From NCBI RefSeq assembly GCF_026559675.1, contig NZ_CP092891.1, positions 1,922,001-1,986,000 of the forward strand: DNA of 64,000 bases, given 5' to 3'. Below are positions 23,278 to 36,134 of the stretch, in pieces. The first letter of the stretch is position 1. Each line of letters starts with the position of its first letter. The position numbers and the translations under genes are program-made. The DNA is from Microbacterium oxydans. GTDB lineage: Bacteria > Actinomycetota > Actinomycetes > Actinomycetales > Microbacteriaceae. The notes below the pieces were generated by a model. The model made no database searches. It saw nothing but the letters and a program-made list of their open reading frames with translations, and was not told where the DNA came from.

Positions 23278-24471
23278 TCAGAGCCCGGCAGCGCGGCGCA
23301 GCTCTTCGGCGCGGTCCGTGCGCTCCCAGGTGAAGTCGGGCAGCTCACGGCCGAAGTGACCGTAGGCCGCCGTCTGGGCGTAGATCGGGCGGAGCAGATC
23401 GAGCTGCTCGATGATGGCCTGCGGGCGCAGGTCGAACACGTCGGAGATCGCCCGCGTGATGACCTCGTCGGACACCTTGCCGGTGCCGAACGTCTCGACG
23501 TACAGCCCGACGGGGCGCGCGACGCCGATCGCGTAGGCGACCTGAACCTCGAGGCGGTCGGCGAGGCCTGCGGCCACCGCGTTCTTCGCCACCCAGCGCG
23601 TCGCGTAGGCGCCGGAGCGGTCGACCTTCGACGGGTCCTTGCCGCTGAAGGCGCCGCCGCCATGACGCGCCGCTCCGCCGTAGGTGTCGATGATGATCTT
23701 GCGGCCGGTGAGTCCGGCATCCCCCTTCGGGCCGCCGGTGACGAACGGCCCGGCGGGGTTGATGTAGTAGGTGACGTCGTCGAGGTCGAGACCGGTCGTG
23801 GCCAGGATCGGGTCGATCACGTGCTCGCGGATCTGCGCCTTCAGCTCGTCCTGCGAGATGTCGGGGTGGTGCTGCGTCGACAGCACGACGGCATCGACCG
23901 TCTTCGGGGTGAAGCCGTCGTAGCCGAGGGTCACCTGGGTCTTGCCGTCGGGGCGCAGGAACGGCAGCACGCCGCTGCGGCGCACGGCCGTCAGCTGCTC
24001 GGCGATGCGGTGCGCGGTCCAGGCGGCCATCGGCATGAGCTGCGGGGTCTCGTTCGTCGCGAAACCGAACATGATGCCCTGATCGCCCGCGCCGAGACCG
24101 TCGAGCGGGTCGATCGACGAGCCGTCGCGATGCTCCTGTGCACTGTCGACGCCGTGGGCGATGTCGGTCGACTGCTCGCCCACCGAGACGCTGACGCCGC
24201 AGGAGTCACCGTCGAAGCCGGTGTCGCTCGACGTGTAGCCGATGCCGTTGACGACCTGACGGACGATCGTCGGGATGTCGACGTAGGCGTCGGTCCGGAT
24301 CTCGCCGGCGACGTGCACCAGTCCGGTGGTGACGAGGGTCTCGACCGCGACGCGGGAGCCCGGGTCCTTGGCGATGAGGCCGTCGAGGATGCTGTCCGAG
24401 ATCTGGTCGCAGATCTTGTCCGGGTGCCCTTCGGTGACGGACTCGGACGTGAACAGACGCAGCGCGCTCAT
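23278..24471 (-). CDS. metK: S-adenosylmethionine synthetase
   Basis: 397 residues making SAM from methionine and ATP. Motifs: [20 protein letters not shown] at the N-terminus, [16 protein letters not shown] (signature 1), and [20 protein letters not shown] (signature 2, phosphate-binding). The start ATG at 24469-24471 is the one directly before [10 protein letters not shown]; the 15-codon upstream extension lies in the intergenic hairpin region. No SAM riboswitch is seen. In M. tuberculosis the gene before it is coaBC; here it is rpoZ, separated by a hairpin. Confidence 0.97.
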   Translation of the reverse strand: MSALRLFTSESVTEGHPDKICDQISDSILDGLIAKDPGSRVAVETLVTTGLVHVAGEIRTDAYVDIPTIVRQVVNGIGYTSSDTGFDGDSCGVSVSVGEQSTDIAHGVDSAQEHRDGSSIDPLDGLGAGDQGIMFGFATNETPQLMPMAAWTAHRIAEQLTAVRRSGVLPFLRPDGKTQVTLGYDGFTPKTVDAVVLSTQHHPDISQDELKAQIREHVIDPILATTGLDLDDVTYYINPAGPFVTGGPKGDAGLTGRKIIIDTYGGAARHGGGAFSGKDPSKVDRSGAYATRWVAKNAVAAGLADRLEVQVAYAIGVARPVGLYVETFGTGKVSDEVITRAISDVFDLRPQAIIEQLDLLRPIYAQTAAYGHFGRELPDFTWERTDRAEELRRAAGL

Positions 24472-24520
24472 CGATTCTCCAGAACGGGACGGACGGTGGG
24501 AGGGTGTTGCACCCATTCTG

Positions 24521-24552
24521 GACCGCGCCTCCGACAGAAGGGAGGCGCGGTC
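24521..24552 (-). terminator. Hairpin between rpoZ and metK
   Basis: GACCGCGCCTCC (24521-24532) and GGAGGCGCGGTC (24541-24552) form a perfect 12-base stem with an 8-base loop, eight bases past the rpoZ stop. It has no T-run. It probably ends or weakens the pyr-gmk-rpoZ transcript before metK. Confidence 0.7.
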
Positions 24553-24559
24553 TCGAATA

Positions 24560-24814
24560 TCACTCTGCGTGACGCAGGCGGAGCTTGTCCTCGTTGATCT
24601 CGTGCAGCGCGATGGTGAGCGGCTTGTCCTCGACCGAGGAGTCCACGAGCGGGCCGACGTTGTCGAAGAGGTTTCCCTCGTGCAGGTCCGAGTAGTAGTC
24701 GTTGATCTGGCGCGCGCGCTTGGCGGCGTAGATCACGAGCTCGTACTTGGAGTCGACGCGGTCGAGCAGGTTGTCGATGGGGGGATCGATGATTCCGTTG
24801 TTGTGTCCGGCCAT
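24560..24814 (-). CDS. rpoZ: RNA polymerase omega subunit
   Basis: 84 residues. The omega pattern is visible: [20 protein letters not shown], then [15 protein letters not shown], and the C-terminal [14 protein letters not shown]. Omega helps assemble the beta' subunit and, in many bacteria, takes part in the ppGpp response. It lies 66 bases downstream of gmk with a good GGAGG ribosome-binding site. Gene order gmk-rpoZ is typical of Actinobacteria. Confidence 0.96.
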   Translation of the reverse strand: MAGHNNGIIDPPIDNLLDRVDSKYELVIYAAKRARQINDYYSDLHEGNLFDNVGPLVDSSVEDKPLTIALHEINEDKLRLRHAE

Positions 24815-24880
24815 GGTGAGACCTCCTGATCAGGCGACGGGATCGTCGCGGAAGACGGTGCGAAAGGCGCGCGAAGACGC

Positions 24881-25792
24881 TCAGCGCGCAGAGCTTGAAG
24901 ACAATTCTACGACCTCGTGGGCCGCAGTGGCGACGTCCTCGTTCACGATGAGGTGATCGAACTCGTTCTGGGCGGCCAGTTCGACCTTCGCGGTGCGCAG
25001 GCGACGGGCCCGCTCCTCCGCTCCCTCGGTGCCGCGGCCGACCAGGCGATGCACCAGTTCGTCCCAGCTCGGAGGCAGCAGGAAGATGAGCGTCGCGGCC
25101 GGCTCGGCGCGCCGCACCTGGCGCGCACCCTGCAGGTCGATCTCGAGGAGGACGGTCTTCCCCTCGGCGAGAGCCGCGTCGATCGGGGCGCGAGGGGTGC
25201 CGTAGCGCGACTTGTTGTGGACGACCGCGTACTCGAGGAGCTCGTCCTCGGCGATCAGCCGGTCGAACTCGGCGTCGTCGACGAAGTAGTAGTGCACACC
25301 GTCGATCTCGCCCGGACGCGGCGGCCGGGTGGTCGCCGACACCGACAGGTGGATCTCCGGGTTGTGCTCCCGGATGTGCGCGGCCACCGTGCCCTTGCCG
25401 ACGGCGGTCGGGCCGGCGAGCACGAGCAGACGGCTGCGCGCGCCGCGCGGAGACGGCACGGGGAACCGGGAGTCGAGCCATTCCTCCAGCACACGGCGCT
25501 GACGGGCGCCGAGGCCTCCGAGTCGCTTCACCGGGGAGATCTGCAGCTCCTCCAGCACGCGATCGCGCTTGCCGGCGCCGATCGCCGGGAGAGCCAGCAG
25601 GAAGTCGGTGATGCGCATGGACCCCTCGACCGAATCGGCATCCGCCGTCGCCCGGTGCAGCACCGCCTGGGGAGTCACCACCCGCATCGTGAGGTCGCGC
25701 TTGACGGAGGCCCGGGCACGGCGTCGCTCGACGGCGCGACGCGCGGCAGCGGCTCGGTCGACCTCGGGAACGGTCCTCTGCACGTCAGACAC
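24881..25792 (-). CDS. gmk: Integration host factor (mIHF)-guanylate kinase fusion
   Basis: About 303 residues in one open frame. Residues ~8-106 match actinobacterial integration host factor (mIHF/sIHF): [38 protein letters not shown], then [16 protein letters not shown], the helix-two-turn-helix DNA-binding part. Residues ~118-303 are guanylate kinase, which phosphorylates GMP to GDP: P-loop GPTAVGKGT (~127-135), [21 protein letters not shown], and [12 protein letters not shown]. In mycobacteria mihF is a separate gene directly before gmk, so this is a fusion of neighbours. The GTG at 25790-25792 overlaps pyrF by eight bases. Guanylate kinase assignment is certain; the fused N-terminus is strong by motif. 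Confidence 0.93.
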   Translation of the reverse strand: MSDVQRTVPEVDRAAAARRAVERRRARASVKRDLTMRVVTPQAVLHRATADADSVEGSMRITDFLLALPAIGAGKRDRVLEELQISPVKRLGGLGARQRRVLEEWLDSRFPVPSPRGARSRLLVLAGPTAVGKGTVAAHIREHNPEIHLSVSATTRPPRPGEIDGVHYYFVDDAEFDRLIAEDELLEYAVVHNKSRYGTPRAPIDAALAEGKTVLLEIDLQGARQVRRAEPAATLIFLLPPSWDELVHRLVGRGTEGAEERARRLRTAKVELAAQNEFDHLIVNEDVATAAHEVVELSSSSAR

Positions 25793-26626
25793 CGGCCACC
25801 TCGGGGTACTCGGAGGCACGCGCGGAGATGGCCTCGGCCAGATCCGTGGGGCCGGCGGAGAGGATGCTGCGGCTCTCGCTCGCGATCACGGCGTCGGACA
25901 TCGCACCGAAGCGCGTCCGGAGATCCGCGGGCGTCGCGCCCTGGGCGCCGAAGCCCGGGGCGAGGATCGGGGCGAGGGGCGCGAACGGCTCGATGCCGGC
26001 CGCGGCCCAGTCCACGGTCGCGCCGATGACGAAGCCGAAGCTCCCCCACTCCCCCGTGCGGGCGGCCACGGCGTTGCGCTGCGAGACCTCCGCGACGATC
26101 GATGCCGACACGGTCGCGCCGGACGGGCTCTGGGACCGCTGGAGCCCCTCGGCCTCGGGGTTGCTGGTCGCGGCGAGCACGAAGAGCCCCTTCCCGTGCT
26201 CCTGAGCGAGGGCGAACGTCCCGGCCAGGGCGCCGACGCCGAGGAACGGGCTCACGGTCAGCGCGTCGGCCTCCAGAGGAGAGCCCGGCGTGAGCCAGGC
26301 GCGCGCGTAATCGTCCATCGTGGAGCCGATGTCGCCGCGCTTGGCGTCGGCGATCACGATCAGACCTGCGGCTCGAGCCGCGGCCATGACCTCTTCCAGC
26401 GCCGCGATGCCCTGCGACCCGAAGCGCTCGAAGAACGAGACCTGCGGCTTCACGATGCCGACGCGTCCGGTCGCCGCCTCGACGGTGCGGAGGCCGAACT
26501 CCCGGACGCCCTGCGCATCGTCGGCGAGCCCCCACGCGGCGAGCAGTGCCGCGTGGGGGTCGATGCCGACGCAGAGGGGTCCGCGCACGCTCAGCGCGGA
26601 GCGGACCCGCTCGCCGAAGCCTTCGC

Positions 26627-26630
<4 letters not shown>
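25785..26630 (-). CDS. pyrF: Orotidine 5'-phosphate decarboxylase, type 2
   Basis: 281 residues, the longer subfamily common in Actinobacteria. It converts OMP to UMP, the last step of de novo pyrimidine synthesis. It has [12 protein letters not shown] at the N-terminus, the catalytic [22 protein letters not shown] with Lys/Asp pairs, and [12 protein letters not shown] plus [16 protein letters not shown] later in the barrel. The GTG start overlaps the carB stop by four bases and its end overlaps the fused gmk by eight. Confidence 0.96.
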
Positions 26631-29913
<3,283 letters not shown>

Positions 29914-29914
<1 letters not shown>

Positions 29915-31092
29915 TACTTGGCGTCCTTCTTGCTCGCGATGACCAGGTCGCGGAAACGGTCGAAGAGGTAGTTGGCGTCGTGCGGTCCCGCTGCCGCCTC
30001 GGGGTGGTACTGCACCGAGAAGGCAGGGATGTCGAGGGCGCGCAGGCCCTCCACGACGTTGTCGTTGAGGCCGACGTGGCTGACCTCGACCTTGCCGTAG
30101 CCGTTCGGGCTGTCGAAGGTGCCCTCGATCGGCGCCTCGACCGCGAAGCCGTGGTTGTGGGCCGTGATCTCGACCTTGCCGGTCTCCTTGTCGAGAACCG
30201 GCTGGTTGATGCCGCGGTGGCCGAAGGGCAACTTGTAGGTGCCGAGTCCCAGGGCGCGACCGAGCAGCTGGTTGCCGAAGCAGATGCCGAAGAACGGCAG
30301 CCCGTCGTCGAGCACCGAGCGCAGCAGCTCGACGTGGTCGCCCGAGGCCGCGGGGTCGCCGGGGCCGTTCGAGTAGAAGACCGCGACCGGATCGATCGCG
30401 CGGATCTCCTCGATCGTCACGCTCTGCGGGAGCACGTGCACCTCGAAGCCGCGCGCGGCGAGGTTGTCGATCGTCGCCTGCTTCACACCGAGGTCCAGCA
30501 CGGCGAGGTTGCCGATCCGCTCCCCCATCGCGGTCGTCACCGTGGCGACGTCGACCGAGACCTCGGCGGACAGGTTGCGTCCTGCCATCTCGGGCGCCTC
30601 GCGGACGATGCGCACCTGCTCCTCGGGGTCGAGTGCGGCGTCCGCACCCGAGAAGATGCCACCGCGCATGGAGCCGGCCGAACGGATGTGGCGGGTGATC
30701 GATCGGGTGTCGATGCCGCTGATGCCGACGACGCCGTCCTCGACGAGCACGTCGTCGAGCGAGGCGTTCGCGCGCCAGTTCGACACGACGCGCGAGGGGT
30801 CGCGCACGATGTAGCCGGCGACCCAGATGCGGCGGGACTCCGCGTCCTCGTCGTTCATGCCGGTGTTGCCGATGTGCGGAGCGGTCTGCAGCACGATCTG
30901 GCCGGCGTACGAGGGGTCGGTGATCGTCTCCTGGTAGCCGGACATGCCGGTGGCGAAGACGACCTCGCCGAGGGTGCGGCCGCGGGCGCCGTAGGCGCGT
31001 CCGAGGTGGCGGGTGCCGTCCTCCAGGACGAGCACGGCGGGATCGGGGAGCTGGGCCGCGGGGGCCTGCCCGGAGGTTGTCGAGAGGGTCAT
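29914..31092 (-). CDS. carA: Carbamoyl-phosphate synthase small (glutaminase) subunit
   Basis: 392 residues. The N-terminal CPSase small-chain domain ([38 protein letters not shown]) is followed by a class I glutamine amidotransferase domain with nucleophile Cys in [17 protein letters not shown] and the His-Glu pair near [13 protein letters not shown]. It delivers ammonia to CarB. The ATG overlaps the stop of the upstream membrane protein by four bases. Confidence 0.97.
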
Positions 31093-31601
31093 GACGTTGC
31101 TCCTGTGTCGGGGGCGGCGGGGACGAGCCGCTGCAGGTCGGAGATGAGGTTCTGGGGGTCGCCGGTGGCGAGGCGCAGGTAGCTGTCGACGATGGTGTCG
31201 TCATCGATGTGCCACGCGATGCGCACGAGGCCGCCGGGCTCCACGACGCGGTCGATCGTGACCGTGGCGCGGTCGACGGAGACGATCCGGTCGGTCGCGA
31301 GGAAGACCGTCGGCGTGCCGTCGAGGCAGAGGGCGATGCCGCGATCCGTGACGGCGATCTCGCCGCGCGCCCGGTACGCGAGAGGCGACACCGCGAGGCG
31401 CTCGAGCGGCTGTCCGTGTCGTGTCGTGGACACGTACAGCACCTCGTCGCGACGGGTGACCTCCGCATGCTCCGGAACGCCCAGCGGGGCCGTGTACACG
31501 GAGTCGCGGCGGATTCGTCGTCGCCAGGCGAGGAGCATGACCAGGAGCACCAGGAGGGCGACCGCGACGGTGATCGCGACGGCCAGATCCCGAGCGCTCA
31601 T
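31089..31601 (-). CDS. Membrane-anchored protein of the pyr operon, unknown function
   Basis: 170 residues. One N-terminal transmembrane helix (about 6-26, [20 protein letters not shown]) followed by RRRRIRRD-like basic residues, so the bulk is expected in the cytoplasm. The soluble part is beta-rich with a pleckstrin-like look ([30 protein letters not shown]). A gene of this kind lies between pyrC and carA in M. tuberculosis (Rv1382). Both ends overlap neighbours by four bases, so it is made with the pathway enzymes. I do not know its function. Confidence 0.75.
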   Translation of the reverse strand: MSARDLAVAITVAVALLVLLVMLLAWRRRIRRDSVYTAPLGVPEHAEVTRRDEVLYVSTTRHGQPLERLAVSPLAYRARGEIAVTDRGIALCLDGTPTVFLATDRIVSVDRATVTIDRVVEPGGLVRIAWHIDDDTIVDSYLRLATGDPQNLISDLQRLVPAAPDTGATS

Positions 31602-32902
31602 GCGCCGAGCTCCGCGACGACGCTGCCGCCGTCGACCGTGAGGACGCCGCCGTGGAGCGTGTACTCCACCCGTCCGGGAAGGGCCCGCCCGAGGTACGGC
31701 GAGTTCACGCTGCGACCGTGGAGGTCGGCCTCGGTGAAGACGCCGTCGACCGAGGCGTCGTAGAGCGTGATCTGCGCGGGCCGCCCGACCTCGAGCGGAG
31801 TGCCGTGCCCCGCGAGGCGACCGATCCGCGCCGGCGTCGAGCTCATGACCCGCGCCACGTCCGACCAGCCGATGAGTCCGGTCTGCACCATCGACTGGTG
31901 CACCACGCGCAGTGCGCTCTCGAGACCCACCATGCCGTTCGCGGCCGCCTGCCACTCGCAGGCCTTGTGCTCGCTCGGGTGCGGAGCGTGGTCGGTCGCG
32001 ACGATGTCGATCGTGCCGTCCGCGAGGCCTTCGCGCACCGCGAGGACATCCTCTTCGCGGCGCAGCGGCGGGTTCACCTTGTAGCGCGCGTCGTAGCCGC
32101 GGACGAGCTCGTCGGTCAGCAGCAGGTGGTGCGGGGTGACCTCGGCGGTGACGTTGATCCCCCGCTTCTTGGCCCAGCGGATGATGTCCACCGAACCCGC
32201 GGTCGAGAGGTGGCACACGTGCAGCCGCGAGCCGACGTGCTCGGCGAGCAGGACGTCGCGGGCGATGATCGACTCCTCGGCGACGGCGGGCCAGCCGGCG
32301 AGGCCGAGCTCCGCCGAGACCGTGCCCTCGTTCATCTGCGCCCCCTCGGTGAGGCGGGGGTCCTGCGCATGCTGAGCGATGACGCCGTCGAAGGACTTCA
32401 CGTACTCGAGTGCGCGACGCATGATGAGCGGGTCGAACACGCAGAATCCGTCGTCGCTGAAGAGGCGCACCTGTGCGCGCGAGGTCGCCATCGCACCCAG
32501 TTCGGCGAGGCGTTCGCCCTTCTGGCCGACGGTGACGGCTCCGATGGGCTGCACCGTGGCGTAGCCCGCGGCCTCGCCGAGGGCGAGCTCCTGCTCCACC
32601 ACCCCGGCGGTGTCGGCGACCGGCGATGTGTTGGGCATCGCGAAGACGGCGGTGAAACCGCCGGCGGCCGCAGCCCTCGTCCCGGTGAGGATCGTCTCGG
32701 AGGCCTCATAGCCGGGCTCGCGCAGATGCGTGTGCAGGTCGACGAGGCCCGGCAGCGCGACGAGTCCCGCCGCGTCGATGACCCGGGCGCCGGAGCGGTG
32801 CAGTCCGCTGCCGATCTCGGCGATCCGGCCGTCCTCGATGATGATGTCGGCGCTCTCCGCGCCGAGCAGCTGTGCACCGGTGATGACGAGGGTCTCGTTC
32901 AC
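31598..32902 (-). CDS. pyrC: Dihydroorotase
   Basis: 434-residue class I dihydroorotase closing N-carbamoyl-aspartate to dihydroorotate. Zinc ligands lie in [12 protein letters not shown], in the VIAQHAQD and [11 protein letters not shown] histidines, and in [14 protein letters not shown]. The start is GTG, overlapping the pyrB stop by four bases. Length and motifs fit the actinobacterial enzyme that works beside PyrB. Confidence 0.97.
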   Translation of the reverse strand: MNETLVITGAQLLGAESADIIIEDGRIAEIGSGLHRSGARVIDAAGLVALPGLVDLHTHLREPGYEASETILTGTRAAAAGGFTAVFAMPNTSPVADTAGVVEQELALGEAAGYATVQPIGAVTVGQKGERLAELGAMATSRAQVRLFSDDGFCVFDPLIMRRALEYVKSFDGVIAQHAQDPRLTEGAQMNEGTVSAELGLAGWPAVAEESIIARDVLLAEHVGSRLHVCHLSTAGSVDIIRWAKKRGINVTAEVTPHHLLLTDELVRGYDARYKVNPPLRREEDVLAVREGLADGTIDIVATDHAPHPSEHKACEWQAAANGMVGLESALRVVHQSMVQTGLIGWSDVARVMSSTPARIGRLAGHGTPLEVGRPAQITLYDASVDGVFTEADLHGRSVNSPYLGRALPGRVEYTLHGGVLTVDGGSVVAELGA

Positions 32903-33864
32903 AGGTCTCCCCCTCGTTCGTCGTCTCGTTCCCCTGCCAGCAGCAGGTACAGCACCGCCATGCGGACGGACACCCCGTTCGTGACCTGTTCCAGCACCGT
33001 CGAGCGGGGGGAATCGGCTGCTTCCGAGGAGATCTCCAGTCCCCGGTTCATGGGTCCGGGGTGCATCACAATGCTACCGCTCGGAAGAGCGGCCACACGC
33101 CGTGCGTCCAGGCCCCAGCGACGGGAATACTCCCGCTCAGTCGGGAAATACGCCGCATTCATCCGTTCCAGCTGGATGCGCAGCATCATCACCGCGTCCG
33201 GCTCGTCCGCCAGCGCCTGATCCAGGTCGTAGACGACACGGACCGGCCACAGCGAGACGTTCTGCGGCACCAGCGTCGGCGGAGACACGAGAGTGACCTC
33301 CGCGCCGAGCGTGGTGAGCAGCCACACGTTCGAGCGGGCGACCCGCGAATGCAGGACGTCGCCGACGATCACGACGCGCAGACCGCTCAGGTCCCGGCCG
33401 CGGCTGTCGGCGCCGAAACGACGCTTGCGGATCGTGAAAGCGTCGAGCAGTGCCTGCGTCGGGTGCTCGTGCGTGCCGTCCCCGGCGTTCACGACCCCGG
33501 CGGAGATCCAGCCGCTCGTCGCCAGGGTCTGCGGCGCACCGGAACCCGGATGACGGACCACGACCGCGTCGGCGCCGATGGCCTCGAGGGTCTGGGCGGT
33601 GTCCTTGAGGCTCTCGCCCTTCGAGACGCTGGAGCCCTTCGCGGCGAAGTTGATCACATCGGCGGACAGGCGCTTGGCCGCGGCCTCGAAGGAGATGCGG
33701 GTCCGGGTCGAGTCCTCGAAGAAGAGGTTCACGACGGTCTTGCCGCGCAGCGTCGGGAGCTTCTTGACCTCCCGGGACTGCGTGTCGGACATGTCCTCCG
33801 CGACGTCGAGGATGCGCAGCGCGGTGGCGCGGTCGAGCGTGCGGGTGTCGAGGAGGTGTCTCAT
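32899..33864 (-). CDS. pyrB: Aspartate carbamoyltransferase catalytic subunit
   Basis: 321 residues; joins carbamoyl phosphate with aspartate. The carbamoyl-phosphate site [48 protein letters not shown] and [16 protein letters not shown] are all visible. No pyrI regulatory subunit is present, as is usual outside enterobacteria. The ATG overlaps the pyrR stop by four bases. Confidence 0.97.
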   Translation of the reverse strand: MRHLLDTRTLDRATALRILDVAEDMSDTQSREVKKLPTLRGKTVVNLFFEDSTRTRISFEAAAKRLSADVINFAAKGSSVSKGESLKDTAQTLEAIGADAVVVRHPGSGAPQTLATSGWISAGVVNAGDGTHEHPTQALLDAFTIRKRRFGADSRGRDLSGLRVVIVGDVLHSRVARSNVWLLTTLGAEVTLVSPPTLVPQNVSLWPVRVVYDLDQALADEPDAVMMLRIQLERMNAAYFPTEREYSRRWGLDARRVAALPSGSIVMHPGPMNRGLEISSEAADSPRSTVLEQVTNGVSVRMAVLYLLLAGERDDERGGDL

Positions 33865-34391
33865 TCGCCGATCGTCACCTCCTCGGCCCCGTCGTTCTCG
33901 AAGAGGCGCACGTTGACCCGCTCGGTGCGGGCGGAGGGGATGTTCTTGCCGATGAAGTCCGGACGGATCGGGAGCTCGCGGTGGCCGCGGTCGACGAGGA
34001 TGGCGAGGCGTACGACGGCCGGGCGGCCGATGGACTGGATCGCGTCGAGCGCCGCGCGGATGCTGCGCCCGGAGAAGAGCACGTCGTCGACGAGCACGAC
34101 GGTTTTGCCGTCGATGCCGCCGACCGGGATCTCGGTGGGCTGCGGAGAGCGGGTCGGGTGCTTGGCGAGGTCATCGCGGAAGAGCGTGACGTCGAGCGAG
34201 CCGACCGGGACGGACTGCTGGGCGATCTCGCTGATCAGCAGGCCGAGGCGATGGGCGAGAGTGACGCCGCGGGTCGGGATGCCCAGCAGGACGAGATTCT
34301 CGGCCCCTCGATTGGACTCGAGGATCTCGTGCGCGATTCGGGTCAACGCTCGTGAGATGTCGGCTTCGTGCAGCACAGTGCGCATGCTCAT
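33861..34391 (-). CDS. pyrR: PyrR: pyrimidine operon regulator / uracil phosphoribosyltransferase
   Basis: 176-residue phosphoribosyltransferase-fold protein. The PRPP motif is [19 protein letters not shown], with [17 protein letters not shown] earlier. PyrR binds a hairpin in pyr mRNA when UMP is high and represses expression; many also have weak uracil phosphoribosyltransferase activity. The ATG at 34389-34391 has GGGAG six bases upstream; a second in-frame ATG two codons later is less well placed. A PyrR-type hairpin stands just before this ribosome-binding site. First gene of pyrR-B-C-(membrane protein)-carA-carB-pyrF-gmk-rpoZ. Confidence 0.96.
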   Translation of the reverse strand: MSMRTVLHEADISRALTRIAHEILESNRGAENLVLLGIPTRGVTLAHRLGLLISEIAQQSVPVGSLDVTLFRDDLAKHPTRSPQPTEIPVGGIDGKTVVLVDDVLFSGRSIRAALDAIQSIGRPAVVRLAILVDRGHRELPIRPDFIGKNIPSARTERVNVRLFENDGAEEVTIGE

Positions 34392-34406
34392 CGGCCGCTC
34401 CCTTCT

Positions 34407-34422
34407 CCGCCTCACAGGACGG
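34407..34422 (-). promoter_or_regulatory. PyrR-binding hairpin in the pyrR leader
   Basis: The mRNA reads CCGUCCUGUGAGGCGG: a five-pair stem (C-G, C-G, G-C, U-G, C-G) with the hexaloop CUGUGA. This fits the PyrR-binding loop consensus UCCNGNGAGG with loop CNGNGA. It ends just before the GGGAG ribosome-binding site of pyrR, so PyrR bound here would block translation start rather than cause attenuation; no terminator lies in the leader. Confidence 0.75.
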
Positions 34423-34445
34423 TGTTAAAGGTTGCTTGTGACGTC

Positions 34446-34451
34446 AGTCTA
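34446..34451 (-). promoter_or_regulatory. -10 box of pyrR operon promoter
   Basis: Minus-strand TAGACT preceded by GA. A start about seven bases on gives a leader of roughly 50 bases containing the PyrR hairpin. No good -35 is visible. Confidence 0.5.
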
Positions 34452-34475
34452 TCGGAGCGCGGCGACTCCGGCGGA

Positions 34476-36053
34476 TCAGCTCGCCTCCTGCAGCACGGGG
34501 TCGGTGACCTCGTCGATCTTGGAAGATCGGATCGCATGCCCGGCGGTCGACAGGCAACGACCGGTCTTCAGGTCCCACTTCCAGTCGTGCATGCTGCACG
34601 TGAGGATGCCGTCCTCGTCGACCGTTCCCGTACGGGTGAGGTCGGCGCGGAGGTGCGGGCAGCGGCGCTGCACGACCCAGTCGCCGATCTCGGCGTCCTC
34701 GGTCTGGTCGGTCTGCTCCTGGTACCAGTTCTCGACGTACTCGATGCGGTCGACCGAGAGGCACTTGAGGAACGTGGTGAGGAACTCGTTGAACTTGCCG
34801 CTGCGGCCCACCGAGAACTGCATCGACAGGAAGATCGAGTTCGACCAGTCGATCTCGTGGTCGACGATGTTCGTCGAGACGAGGTCGGCCGGGATCGTGT
34901 ACCAGTACACGCACTCCTCGCCCGCGTACTCGCGGACCTTCGCGCGCGGGAAGTCCACGACCATGTCGAGGTCGCCGATGCGGAAGCGCACGCATCCGCC
35001 GACGCCGAGCCGGATCGTGCGGGACTTCTTCAGCAGCGGCTCCCACCAGGTCTTGATCGCCTCGAGCATCTCGGCGGGAGGGATGATCTCGGCGCGGGAT
35101 GCCTCCTCATCGCGGATCTCCTGCTGACGGGACGCGCGCTGCTCCTCGAGGTACTCCCACTTCTCATCGAAGATGTGCGAGATCTCGGCCTCGGTGTAGA
35201 GGGTCTGCTCGCTCGTGACGACTCCCCCGTCGACCGTGACGACGGTGCCGGGGATGAAGAGCTGGCCGTCGTACTGCGGCGCGAGCTCCTTCATGTGCGC
35301 GAGGAACTGCTTCTGATCCGTGAAGATCGACTCGCCGTTCTTGCCGAGGCCGTTGAAGTCGAACAGGTCGTCGCGGAGGAACATGGGCGGGCCGGCCATC
35401 GGGAAGACGTGCGGGGCGTCGACCTTCTCGATGTAGTACATGGCGCGCTTGTTCTGGGCCTCGCGCTTGAGCCGGGCGAAGTTCTGCTTCGCATCCAGCG
35501 GCAGGTCGTAGACCATGGGCCACCAGATCGCGCCGGAGACCTGGGTGAAGTAGGCGTCGGGCTTGCCGAAGTCGAGCAGCTTCTCGAGGTCGAGCGGGTG
35601 CGAGTCGTTCTGGTTCAGCACCGATCCGGTGCCGTCGTCGACGCTCAGGGAGGAGTCGCCGATGGGCCCGTCGCTCGGAGCGCGCAGCGGCGTGATCATC
35701 ATCTTGAGCTCGCCGCGCTGGATCACCTGGCCCGCGGGGGCGTAGGTGATGTTGGTGTAGCCGAGCGCGCGGAGATCCTTCTCGAGGTCGTCGGTCGGGT
35801 ACTCCGGCAGCAGCACCTCGATGTCCTTGCGGATGTACCGTTCGAGGAGCTTCGGGTCGAAGTGGTCACGGTGGCGGTGCGAGATCCACAGGAAGTCGGC
35901 GTCGCGCCCGAAGCGCTCCCAGTCGAGACCGCGGTTGTCGGGGAACGGGAACCAGGATCCGTAGAACGACGGTCCGAGGACCGGGTCGCAGATGATGTTC
36001 CCGCCCAACGTCTCGATGAACATCCCGGCGTGGCCGAGTCCCGTGATCCGCAT
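34476..36053 (-). CDS. Metallo-beta-lactamase-fold protein with C-terminal Rieske [2Fe-2S] domain
   Basis: 525 residues. The N-terminal ~270 form a UlaG-like metallo-beta-lactamase domain: ITGLGHAGMFIETLGGNIICDP and the metal motif HRHRDH at residues 59-64. A middle region (~290-450) is helical then beta-rich with many aromatic residues. The C-terminal Rieske domain has C465-P-H467 and C486-S-M-H489, spacing right for a [2Fe-2S] Rieske centre. CMP-sialic acid hydroxylase has both domain types but in the reverse order, so I do not assign that function. It lies between an SNF2 helicase and pyrR and has its own promoter and GGGAGG site. The sequence suggests an oxidoreductase or oxygenase; the substrate is unknown. 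Confidence 0.85.
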   Translation of the reverse strand: MRITGLGHAGMFIETLGGNIICDPVLGPSFYGSWFPFPDNRGLDWERFGRDADFLWISHRHRDHFDPKLLERYIRKDIEVLLPEYPTDDLEKDLRALGYTNITYAPAGQVIQRGELKMMITPLRAPSDGPIGDSSLSVDDGTGSVLNQNDSHPLDLEKLLDFGKPDAYFTQVSGAIWWPMVYDLPLDAKQNFARLKREAQNKRAMYYIEKVDAPHVFPMAGPPMFLRDDLFDFNGLGKNGESIFTDQKQFLAHMKELAPQYDGQLFIPGTVVTVDGGVVTSEQTLYTEAEISHIFDEKWEYLEEQRASRQQEIRDEEASRAEIIPPAEMLEAIKTWWEPLLKKSRTIRLGVGGCVRFRIGDLDMVVDFPRAKVREYAGEECVYWYTIPADLVSTNIVDHEIDWSNSIFLSMQFSVGRSGKFNEFLTTFLKCLSVDRIEYVENWYQEQTDQTEDAEIGDWVVQRRCPHLRADLTRTGTVDEDGILTCSMHDWKWDLKTGRCLSTAGHAIRSSKIDEVTDPVLQEAS

Positions 36054-36081
36054 TGCATTCCTCCCGAAAGTGAACCGTTCG

Positions 36082-36087
36082 ATTGTA
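36082..36087 (-). promoter_or_regulatory. -10 box for the MBL-Rieske gene
   Basis: Minus-strand TACAAT, in the 81-base gap after the helicase gene, lies 28 bases before the start codon. A strong GGGAGG ribosome-binding site follows. It suggests expression separate from the helicase. Confidence 0.5.
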
Positions 36088-36134
36088 CCGAGGGCTCCCT
36101 GTGCGCCCGGTCGACTCGGCCGTGAGTATTCCGG

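Noticed and set aside
23278..24559. SAM riboswitch before metK
   Set aside because: The 88-base gap is filled by a simple 12-pair hairpin and lacks the multi-helix core of any SAM riboswitch.
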